Shown here: in pieces, positions 1-5,661 of the stretch
How positions within the stretch are numbered: position 1 is the first letter of the stretch
Layout of the letters: each line of letters starts with the position of its first letter
Source of the DNA: Phycisphaerae bacterium
GTDB taxonomy: Bacteria > Planctomycetota > Phycisphaerae > Phycisphaerales > SM1A02
Assembly: GCA_002690755.1 (NCBI GenBank)
Contig: NZFT01000021.1
Span: forward strand, 1 to 16,444
Length of the DNA stretch: 16,444 nt
Reading direction: 5' to 3'
Translations under genes and position numbers: made by a program
Notes under the pieces: generated by a model
The model's input: the letters and a program-made list of their open reading frames with translations, nothing else
The model's database searches: none
Told to the model about the DNA's origin: nothing

Positions 1-683
1 CCGCCGATGATGAGCAGGGCGCTCTTGTCGATTCGAGTGTCCCGCACGCCCTCGTTCAGTCGGATGCCGGCCGAAGCCCGGCGGTCACCCTGCAGGGTCA
101 GTCGATTCACGCGGACCTTCGAGGTGTTTCGAAGTTCGATCGCGGCCCGCTGCCACAGTGCGACTCGAAGATCGAGAAGGCGAAGATCATGGACGCCGTC
201 GGCGTCGATCCCGACCGGGACCAGGACCCCCGGAGTCGGGGTGATGAAGACGTTCCGGAGCTCGATGTTCCGGCACGGGGCGTCGGCGACGCCGCGGATC
301 CGAACGGCCCCGGAGTCTCCGGAGATCACCATCAGCGTGGAGATCTCGAGATTGGATCCACCCCGGACGTCGAGGCTCCAGCGGTCGCCGAGGAGGGTGG
401 ACGGCTGACTGGGGTCGACCGAACCGATCCGGATCGGGCGATCGGACGTTCCCGAGAGGGTGAGCGGTCCGGCGTTCTGGTGGATGCCGGGCGTCAGCAG
501 GATCCGGTCCCCCGGAGCGACCTCCGTCGCCGAAGGCCAGGGATCCCCGGGCGCCATCACATGGTCGGTCGCCGAAGCGGGGTGGATCACCGTGCACAGC
601 AGTGCGAGGATCGCGATCAGGGGAACCGAGTGCGCGGACGAGCGGGAAGCGGCTCGGCCCGGATGTCTCCCGGTGGGCGTCAT
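1..683 (-). CDS. Secreted right-handed beta-helix protein (N-terminal part, cut by window edge)
   Basis: The frame is open from ATG at 683 to the window edge, giving 227 residues without a stop. The N-terminus is a plausible signal peptide: basic residues up to about 16, a hydrophobic core PLIAILALLC at 21-30, and a likely cleavage after ASA at 38, so the protein is probably exported. The mature part begins with a segment of the kind that opens parallel beta-helix proteins (APGDRILLTPGIH), followed by short beta-strand repeats spaced by Gly, Asn and Asp turns (LEISTLMVIS, IELRNVFITP, LRLLDLRV, VRVNRLTLQG). This resembles the PbH1/pectate-lyase-like and chondroitinase-B-like folds. No catalytic residue can be assigned, so polysaccharide lyase, glycan binding and structural roles all remain possible. 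Its ATG overlaps the TGA of manA by four bases, so it is probably translated by coupling as the last visible gene of that operon. Confidence 0.72.
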   Translation of the reverse strand, partial: MTPTGRHPGRAASRSSAHSVPLIAILALLCTVIHPASATDHVMAPGDPWPSATEVAPGDRILLTPGIHQNAGPLTLSGTSDRPIRIGSVDPSQPSTLLGDRWSLDVRGGSNLEISTLMVISGDSGAVRIRGVADAPCRNIELRNVFITPTPGVLVPVGIDADGVHDLRLLDLRVALWQRAAIELRNTSKVRVNRLTLQGDRRASAGIRLNEGVRDTRIDKSALLIIG

Positions 684-1708
684 GCGAGCCGGACGCCCGG
701 CGTGGCCGGAAGCTCCACGAGGAGCACGCGGCCCGGCGCATCACATTCGATCCGCGGGGCAGCGTTGCTGACCGGAAGCAGCACCGCGTCCTCCGCGGCG
801 AGTCGCGTGCGGTGACCGTCGGTATCGACGACCGAATGATCGCCTTCGATTCCGACGAGGATCACGGGCGTGGATCCGATGGTGACGGGATGCGTTCCGG
901 CGTCGAGATCCAGGTGGTCGATCATGAACTCGCCGGCCGTGCAGAGCCGGCGACGACGAACGCCATCCGCCTCGACCGCCGGCGTGTCCGAGCACCGGAT
1001 CACCGCCGCGGGGGAGGTCGGTGCGGCACCGAACGAGAGGCACGCCATCGCCGCGTCGAGTTGCAGGGGGCGAGCGGGATCGTTGCGATCCCAGTCCCAG
1101 ACCCGGAAGGTGGTGTCGCTGGCCGTCTGGATCTCCACGACCCGGACATCGGCGCCGAGGGCGTGGCAGGTGCCGCTCGGGAGGTGGATGCAGTCGCCGG
1201 CGGCGACGGGGATCTTCACGAGAAGATCGAGAATTCCGGCCCCCGACGCGATCGCGCTTCGAAGCGAATCCGCATCCACGTCCGGCCGGAGTCCCCGGTA
1301 GACGACGGCGTCCGGTCCTGCTTCGAGGACGAACCAGGTCTCCGTCTTCACGGCGGCATCGGGATGGTCCTCGACGTAGCGGGGAGTCGGGTGAACCTGG
1401 ACGGAGAGGTTCTGGCCGGCATCGAGGATCTTGACGAGGAGTGGAAAGCCACCGGTCACGGTGGGTGCGGCGGACCCGAGGATCGCGTCGGGGGTCGATG
1501 CGAGCAGTTCATGCAGGGATCGCCCGGCCAGGGGCCCGTTCTCCACGGTGGATCGACCGTCGAGGATCGACGTGGGCAGGTCGGCGAGTATCCAGGATTC
1601 GCCGATCACCTCGTCCCCGCCGCTCCAGTCCGGGGGGCGGTCGAAGTGATCACCACCCCACGCGCGGGGTTTCAGGATCGGCTTGAATCGAAGCGGCGGA
1701 AGGCTCAT
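680..1708 (-). CDS. manA: Mannose-6-phosphate isomerase, type I
   Basis: Interconverts mannose 6-phosphate and fructose 6-phosphate in the cytosol, feeding GDP-mannose for glycan synthesis or returning mannose to glycolysis. The 342-residue product shows the type I cupin metalloenzyme pattern. It opens with a KPRAWGG segment (13-19). The four expected zinc ligands are visible: Gln104 and His106 in SVQVHP, Glu123 in KTETWFVL and His182 in PSGTCHALG. The C-terminal part carries VEIQTASDTTFRVWDWDR, typical of the short Bacillus-like branch. I chose ATG 1708 (MSLPPLRFKP). A GTG seven codons upstream (1729) is also open, but those residues do not look conserved. The gene lies 45 bases downstream of the dehydratase-like gene and overlaps the beta-helix gene by ATGA, so the three are probably one operon. 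Confidence 0.93.
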   Translation of the reverse strand: MSLPPLRFKPILKPRAWGGDHFDRPPDWSGGDEVIGESWILADLPTSILDGRSTVENGPLAGRSLHELLASTPDAILGSAAPTVTGGFPLLVKILDAGQNLSVQVHPTPRYVEDHPDAAVKTETWFVLEAGPDAVVYRGLRPDVDADSLRSAIASGAGILDLLVKIPVAAGDCIHLPSGTCHALGADVRVVEIQTASDTTFRVWDWDRNDPARPLQLDAAMACLSFGAAPTSPAAVIRCSDTPAVEADGVRRRRLCTAGEFMIDHLDLDAGTHPVTIGSTPVILVGIEGDHSVVDTDGHRTRLAAEDAVLLPVSNAAPRIECDAPGRVLLVELPATPGVRLA

Positions 1709-1753
1709 GCGGTGAACGGCGTCCTGCACGATGTCCCGAGGACCACGGGACGA

Positions 1754-2233
1754 TCAGACCTGCATTCCGGTGACCGTGACCTCGAAAGTGAGGTTGCCCC
1801 GGACGAATCCCTGGCACCGACTGACGAAGCGTCGTCGATTTCGCGACATGCTCTTCGCGAGCATGACGAGTCGATCGCCGGGAACCACCACGCCTCGGAA
1901 CGCGCAATCATCGCATCGTGTGAACCCGAGGAATGAACTTTCACTCAGCGGCGATCCCTTGATGTGGATGAAGCTCGCGAGCTGTGCCGCGGCTTCGATC
2001 ATCAAGACACCTGGAAGGAGGGGGCGGCCGGGAATGTGACCGGGAACCCAGAACTCGTCATCCCGGACATCCCGCCAGCCGACGCCCTCGGCGAAGTCGT
2101 CGGACCAGGTGGCGACGCCGTCGATCTGGATCATGGCGCCGCGGTGCGGATTGATCACCTTGACGGCTTCGAGATCCGCCATCGGATGCTCGAAATCGAC
2201 GTGTTCGTAGGGAAAGAGCGGTTCAGCAGGCAA
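1754..2233 (-). CDS. FabA/FabZ-like 3-hydroxyacyl-ACP dehydratase (hot-dog fold)
   Basis: A 159-residue protein with the active-site helix of FabZ/FabA-type dehydratases: FWVPGHIPGRPLLPG (61-75) supplies the expected His66, and MIEAAAQL (78-85) the expected acidic residue Glu80. These enzymes dehydrate 3-hydroxyacyl-ACP in fatty acid synthesis. The N-terminal stretch (PYEHVDFEHPMADLEAV) is longer than in standard FabZ and matches, from memory, a planctomycete subgroup annotated as beta-hydroxyacyl-ACP dehydratase. No ATG fits: the best start is TTG at 2233, since the family-like sequence begins directly after it; the next ATG (2182) would cut it. No strong ribosome binding site is visible. 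The usual fab or lpx neighbours are absent; instead manA follows. The substrate may therefore differ from that of housekeeping FabZ. Confidence 0.85.
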   Translation of the reverse strand: MPAEPLFPYEHVDFEHPMADLEAVKVINPHRGAMIQIDGVATWSDDFAEGVGWRDVRDDEFWVPGHIPGRPLLPGVLMIEAAAQLASFIHIKGSPLSESSFLGFTRCDDCAFRGVVVPGDRLVMLAKSMSRNRRRFVSRCQGFVRGNLTFEVTVTGMQV

Positions 2234-2297
2234 GGCTTGATTCCGTGCGGGGAGAGAGAATCCGTACGGTAGTCGATTGACCAGAGAGATGAACGAT

Positions 2298-2323
2298 CAC
2301 GAGCGTGCTGAACACCGCTCGTG
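2298..2323. repeat. Perfect 8-bp inverted repeat upstream of the dehydratase gene
   Basis: CACGAGCG (2298-2305) is exactly complementary to CGCTCGTG (2316-2323), around a 10-base loop. It lies about 65 bases upstream of the TTG start at 2233 and just beyond the terminator of the histone-like gene. It has no T-run after it on either strand, so an operator or a 5'-leader stem-loop is more likely than a second terminator. Confidence 0.5.
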
Positions 2324-2343
2324 CACGTCCGTTCTGACTCGGC

Positions 2344-2386
2344 AAAAACGAGACCGCGACCCTGAAAAGGGGTCGCGGTGATCTCG
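2344..2386 (-). terminator. Intrinsic terminator of the Hc1-like gene
   Basis: A perfect 10-bp GC-rich stem (ACCGCGACCC at 2353-2362 with GGGTCGCGGT at 2370-2379) closes a 7-base loop. CGAG/CTCG pairing can extend it outward past a small bulge. Read on the minus strand it is followed by five T residues (A-run at 2344-2348). It starts about 55 bases after the stop codon of the histone-like gene, so that gene is probably transcribed separately from the operon downstream. Confidence 0.85.
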
Positions 2387-2440
2387 CACTGATGATCTTC
2401 TGGATCGAATGCGGTTCCGCAGTGCGGACCGTGATCGATA

Positions 2441-2611
2441 TCAGTCCTTCTGGGCGGTGAGGATGTCTGCACGAAGCTGCTTCGCAGCTTCTCGAACTTC
2501 CTGCATGACCTTGCGGACCCGAGTGCCGGCGGCCTTGTTGCCGCCTGCGGCCTTCTGAACGTCATCGTGGCATGAATCGATCAGTTGCCGAAGGTTTTCA
2601 TAGGCTTGCAT
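2441..2611 (-). CDS. Hc1-type histone H1-like DNA-binding protein
   Basis: A 56-residue basic, helical protein. Its centre GGNKAAGTRVRKVMQEVR (23-40) matches the core of the Hc1 family (chlamydial HctA N-terminal region and short homologues in Bacteroidota and planctomycetes). Those proteins bind DNA and compact the nucleoid. This version lacks the long lysine/alanine-rich C-terminal tail of chlamydial HctA, so it is the short form, more likely a general architectural protein than a condensing histone. ATG 2611 is chosen because AAGGAG (2625-2620) stands eight bases before it. The longer frame back to 2728 has low-complexity content and no such site. It has its own terminator and stands alone. 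The single Cys14 and the acidic HDD stretch are unremarkable. Confidence 0.88.
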   Translation of the reverse strand: MQAYENLRQLIDSCHDDVQKAAGGNKAAGTRVRKVMQEVREAAKQLRADILTAQKD

Positions 2612-2900
2612 GCGAAGCGCTCCTTGCAGTCTGTGTCGTGGTGGTGGGGGCTTCTTCGGAAGATCCGGTACCACCGACGGGCGTTGCGGTCCAATGTAGG
2701 TATTTCTTCGGTCGAATGATGGATTCAAGGTCAGTAACGGCGATTTTATGATTTAGGGAGCAAAAAATCGCCGCTTCGGGAAAGTGGCTCCATCGGGGCT
2801 TTTCTTGAATTATCGCTGCAGATGGACGCATGATCGCGATATTTTTAGACATGATCGCTTCCGGGGAATTTGGGCGAGCATCGTCACGAGAACCCCGAAT
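2612..2900. other. Intergenic region between purB and the Hc1-like gene, with repeats
   Basis: Holds no convincing gene and is visibly richer in A and T than the surroundings, as expected of a promoter region for the downstream Hc1-like gene. It contains the Hc1 ribosome binding site at 2620-2625, a 10-bp inverted repeat (2738-2773) and a 9-base direct repeat CATGATCGC at 2829-2837 and 2850-2858, spaced 21 bases or two helical turns. A TACATT hexamer on the minus strand (2698-2693) could be a -10 element, but no matching -35 is seen. No clear purB terminator was found. Confidence 0.6.
2738..2773. repeat. 10-bp inverted repeat upstream of the Hc1-like gene
   Basis: CGGCGATTTT (2738-2747) is exactly complementary to AAAATCGCCG (2764-2773), with 16 bases between. 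It lies about 125-160 bases upstream of the Hc1-like start and about 130 bases past the purB stop. It could be a dimeric regulator site. As a terminator for purB it is weak: the AT half sits at the loop side and no T-run follows the full stem. Confidence 0.5.
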
Positions 2901-4364
2901 TCAGACCCTAAGATCCGCCTTTTCGTTGATCTTTTCGGCGTACCGATCGCGAACCGGCGTGATCCGATCGGTGATGAACGAATCGACCTGGGCGGGTGCG
3001 AGCCCGATGAATCGCTGCGGATCCATGAGGTCGTCGATCGGTACCGCGGCGAATTCCGGGGTCTTCCGCAGGCGGTCGAGCAGGTCGTTCTCGTGACCTT
3101 CGTGCTTGATGCGTTTCGCCGCTTCCATGCTTGCGGTCCGGATCACCTCGTGGAGGTGCTGGCGATCACCGCCACGCTTCGCGGCCTCCAACATCAGATC
3201 CTCGGTCGCCATGAAGGGGAGCTCCGCCGCGAGATGGGCCTCGACCACCCGTTCGTGCACCACGAGTCCGCTGGTCACGTTCTCCATGATGTCCAGAGCG
3301 CCGTCCAGGGCGAGAAACGCCTCCGGGATGCTCAGTCGTCGATTGGACGAATCGTCGAGCGTTCGTTCGAACCACTGCGTCGCCGCGGTGTCGAGCCCGT
3401 TGCCGACGAGGTTCATGACGAATCGGGAAAGCCCCGTGGCCCGCTCGCATCGCATGGGATTCCGCTTGTACGCCATGGCGCTCGAACCGATCTGGTTGGC
3501 TTCGAAGGGCTCTTCGACCTCCTTGAGATTGGCGAGCAGCCGGAGGTCGTTGCAGCATTTGTGAATCGCGGCGGCGACGAGGGCGAGGGCGTTCAGGAGA
3601 CGCGCATCCGCGAGGCGGGGGTAGGTCTGTCCGCTCACCGCCCAAGTGGCATCGGCGGGCCAGTCCAGCCGTTCGGCGACCAGTCTTTCCAGTCGAGCGA
3701 CCTTCTCGGGATCTCGTTCGAGGAGTCCGAGGAAAGAGGCCTGGGTTCCCGTGGCGCCGCGCATGCCGCGCAGCCGGAGTCCGTCGCGGACGCCTTCGAT
3801 CTCCTCGAGACCGATCAGCAGGTCCTGGGCCCAGAGCGTCGCCCGCTTCCCGACGGTGGTCGGTTGGGCCGGCTGGTAGTGCGTGAAGCCGAGCGTCGGA
3901 AGGGCTCGATGCGTGAAGGCGAAGTGACCCAGTCGATCGATGACGCTCGCGATCTTGCCCGCCGTGAGTTCGAGGGCGTCCCGCTGGATCAGCAGATCCG
4001 CGTTGCAGACCACGTCCTGACTCGTCGCCCCGAGATGAATGATCCCGGCTGCCTCGGGGACCCGATCTCCGAACGTGTGAACATGGGCCATGACGTCGTG
4101 GCGGAGGTTTCGCTCGTGCGCCGCAGCCGCGTCGAAGTCGATGTCGTCGACCGCGTGTTCCAGTGCCTCGATCTGCGCCGCGTCGATCGGAAGTCCGAGT
4201 TCCTGCTGGGCCTTCGCGAGGGCCACCCAGATCCGCCGCCAGTATCCGAACTTCCGCCTGCTCGAGAAGATACCCCGCATTTCCACGGAAGCGTTGCGAG
4301 ATTCCAGGGGGGACCGATAGCCCTCATGAACGTCCGAAACCGTTTTCTTGTCCTCGGATTGCAT
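2901..4364 (-). CDS. purB: Adenylosuccinate lyase
   Basis: Cytosolic enzyme of purine synthesis that splits SAICAR and adenylosuccinate, releasing fumarate. The 487-residue product carries the fumarase/aspartase superfamily signature GSSAMAYKRNP (293-303) with the catalytic serine loop, and the catalytic histidine in GFTHYQPAQ (His162). Long runs agree with the animal ADSL form as I remember it: YRSPLESR near the N-terminus, LRHDVMAHVHTFG (88-99), AAGIIHLGATS, RGATGTQASFL and QWFERTLDDS. Bacillus and E. coli PurB look different. The start ATG 4364 has no clear ribosome binding site but fits the ADSL N-terminus. The gene stands alone, divergent from the sigma factor, with no other purine genes near. 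Confidence 0.95.
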   Translation of the reverse strand: MQSEDKKTVSDVHEGYRSPLESRNASVEMRGIFSSRRKFGYWRRIWVALAKAQQELGLPIDAAQIEALEHAVDDIDFDAAAAHERNLRHDVMAHVHTFGDRVPEAAGIIHLGATSQDVVCNADLLIQRDALELTAGKIASVIDRLGHFAFTHRALPTLGFTHYQPAQPTTVGKRATLWAQDLLIGLEEIEGVRDGLRLRGMRGATGTQASFLGLLERDPEKVARLERLVAERLDWPADATWAVSGQTYPRLADARLLNALALVAAAIHKCCNDLRLLANLKEVEEPFEANQIGSSAMAYKRNPMRCERATGLSRFVMNLVGNGLDTAATQWFERTLDDSSNRRLSIPEAFLALDGALDIMENVTSGLVVHERVVEAHLAAELPFMATEDLMLEAAKRGGDRQHLHEVIRTASMEAAKRIKHEGHENDLLDRLRKTPEFAAVPIDDLMDPQRFIGLAPAQVDSFITDRITPVRDRYAEKINEKADLRV

Positions 4365-4618
4365 CTTGTCGTTCGTTTCCCAGCGGTTTTGGAACTAGAC
4401 TCGGAAGGTTTCCGTAACGAATGCTATCTCCCTCGGTGATTTCACGAGTGGTGGTGCGTGCGGACGGATGGGTGCTTCGGACGGGCGTTTGAGCCTATCG
4501 TTCGGATCCCTCCCGTTGCCGAGGCGGAAATGGGTGCGGGTGTTTCCGTATCTCCGATCCAGCCGAGTGTGATCCAGATTCGAAGATTCGATTTCCAGAC
4601 CAGATTGAGCGGGTATTC
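4365..4618. other. Divergent intergenic region purB / sigma factor
   Basis: A 254-base region that should hold promoters for both genes. On the minus strand a GAGATAGCAT element (TAGCAT at 4426-4421) lies about 57 bases before purB and resembles a -10 hexamer seen upstream of other genes in the window. On the plus strand no convincing promoter for the sigma gene and no operator could be picked out by eye. No small gene is supported here. Confidence 0.4.
4421..4428 (-). promoter_or_regulatory. Candidate -10 element of purB
   Basis: Minus-strand GATAGCAT, with hexamer TAGCAT, lies about 57 bases before the purB start. The same TAGCAT core with preceding GA occurs upstream of the phosphofructokinase gene. 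No good -35 box is seen at the usual distance, so this is tentative. Confidence 0.25.
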
Positions 4619-5347
4619 ATGTCCGAGGCGGCGCGAAAACGACGAGATCAGCAGGCTTCGACGGAGAAGAATCGCCCCTCCCGCCCCGCGATCATTGCGA
4701 ACAACGCGAGCGGAACGCATGCGGCCCTCGATCCCGATCCAAGCCGATCGGGCGTGTTGGGGGCCGTTCGCACCGATGATCTGATCGTCGATCCCGACCA
4801 GGAGCTGATCGAGGCATGGAGAAACGGGTCCGAGGCGGCCCTCGACGCCCTTTTTCAGCGGTCTCAGGGACGTATATACGGCCTGTGTCTGCGGATGCTC
4901 GGTCGCCCGGAAGCGGCGGCGGATGTCGCACAGGACGCGATGATGCGGATGTACGAGGGATTGCCTCGATTCGACGGCCGCGCCCGATTCAGCACCTGGA
5001 GCGTTCGCGTGACGCTGAACTGCGTCTACTCGCATCTCCGACGAGAGAAACTCCGCCGCCATGCAAGGCTGCCGGAGGGAGATTCGGGATTTGAGCTTCG
5101 AAGCAGGGAACCGGAGCCCTCGACTCGCATCGAATCCAAAGACCTCCACCGATCCGTCGTGGTGGGACTCGGCCTCCTGGACCTCCAGGCGAGGGCCATC
5201 CTGGTCCTTCGGGACCTTCAGGGTCTCGACTACGGTGACATCGCGGAGGTGCTTGGAACCCCGATCGGTACGGTCAAGAGCCGATTGTTCCGAGCCCGGG
5301 CCGCGCTTCGCGAGGCCCTCGGACGCATGGGCCACGTCGGCGACTGA
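4619..5347 (+). CDS. ECF-type RNA polymerase sigma factor
   Basis: A 242-residue sigma-70 family protein of the extracytoplasmic-function group. Region 2 spans about 62-148 (QELIEAWRNGSEAALDALF, then the DVAQDAMMRMYEGLPRFDG helix and the FSTWSVRVTLNCVYSHLRR segment for -10 binding). Region 4 spans about 172-234 (RAILVLRDLQGLDYGDIAEVLG, then the recognition helix IGTVKSRLFRARAAL). Region 3 is absent, as expected. Unusual is an N-terminal extension of about 58 residues, basic then low in hydrophobicity, before region 2. The ATG at 4619 has only a weak ribosome binding site, so a later start is possible, although no later ATG precedes region 2. The membrane protein at 5658 downstream is the likely anti-sigma partner. 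Target genes cannot be read from the window. Confidence 0.9.
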   Translation: MSEAARKRRDQQASTEKNRPSRPAIIANNASGTHAALDPDPSRSGVLGAVRTDDLIVDPDQELIEAWRNGSEAALDALFQRSQGRIYGLCLRMLGRPEAAADVAQDAMMRMYEGLPRFDGRARFSTWSVRVTLNCVYSHLRREKLRRHARLPEGDSGFELRSREPEPSTRIESKDLHRSVVVGLGLLDLQARAILVLRDLQGLDYGDIAEVLGTPIGTVKSRLFRARAALREALGRMGHVGD

Positions 5348-5657
5348 CCGACATCCGCCCCGGCCCGGGGCACCTCGCCAATCTGAAGCACGGCATGTCG
5401 GTCGCCCCGATCACGCTCGATCGTCGGCGGCGGTGTGTGGGTCTTTCCGCCCCCGAAGCCGGGCGGAAATCCGATGAGGCCGATGTCCTCCTGGAGGAGG
5501 TCGTCGGCGAGGCCGAGGCGTCGTCCGGCGATGATGGCCTCGATCACGATGGCGGTGGCAAGCCACCCGACGGTATGGTCTGGAACCGGCCCCGTCTCGA
5601 GCAGGTTCCCTCGACCCGGGCCTTGCGGTGGTGGATCTCGAAGACGAAAAGACGACG
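5348..5657. other. Spacer between sigma factor and putative anti-sigma gene
   Basis: About 310 bases separate two genes that are usually adjacent or overlapping. Ten bases after the sigma stop is a perfect GC-rich stem-loop (GCCCCG 5357-5362 with CGGGGC 5366-5371, loop GCC) without a T-run; it might reduce transcription or shield the RNA end. The rest is open in a plus frame (5395-5661) and in the complementary minus frame, and the two cannot be told apart by codon use because they share the same codon register. No promoter motif for the downstream gene was recognised. Confidence 0.4.
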
Positions 5658-5661
5658 ATGA
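5395..5661 (+). CDS. Doubtful 88-residue ORF between sigma and anti-sigma genes
   Basis: The frame from ATG 5395 codes for 88 residues: a basic start, an acidic middle (SDEADVLLEEVVGEAEAS, then Asp/Gly-rich), and a basic Trp-containing end (RWWISKTKRRR). Its TGA at 5659-5661 overlaps the preferred ATG of the anti-sigma gene (5658), the same ATGA arrangement seen at several real junctions in this window. Against it: no ribosome binding site, odd composition and no recognised family. An ATG followed by A creates such an overlap by itself. I consider it more likely a spacer than a gene. Confidence 0.22.
   Translation: MSVAPITLDRRRRCVGLSAPEAGRKSDEADVLLEEVVGEAEASSGDDGLDHDGGGKPPDGMVWNRPRLEQVPSTRALRWWISKTKRRR

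Noticed and set aside
602..1936. Plus-strand open frame of 444 codons opposite manA
   Set aside because: Complement of manA and the dehydratase gene; Arg/Gly/Asp-rich translation with no family pattern.
2784..4439. Long plus-strand open frame of 551 codons opposite purB
   Set aside because: It is the complement of purB, whose family match is unambiguous; the plus frame has no recognisable domain and an odd composition.
4442..5335. Minus-strand open frame of 297 codons opposite the sigma factor
   Set aside because: Complement of a clear ECF sigma gene; composition is shadow-like.
5230..5616. Minus-strand frame with protein-like stretches (VGWLATAIVIEAIIAGRRLG, then LADDLLQEDIGLIGFPPGF) in the sigma/anti-sigma spacer
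   Set aside because: The translation is balanced and tempting, possibly a gene remnant, but the only start is a GTG without a ribosome binding site, it would overlap about 118 bases of the sigma gene, and its codon register coincides with the plus-strand frame, so base composition cannot support it.
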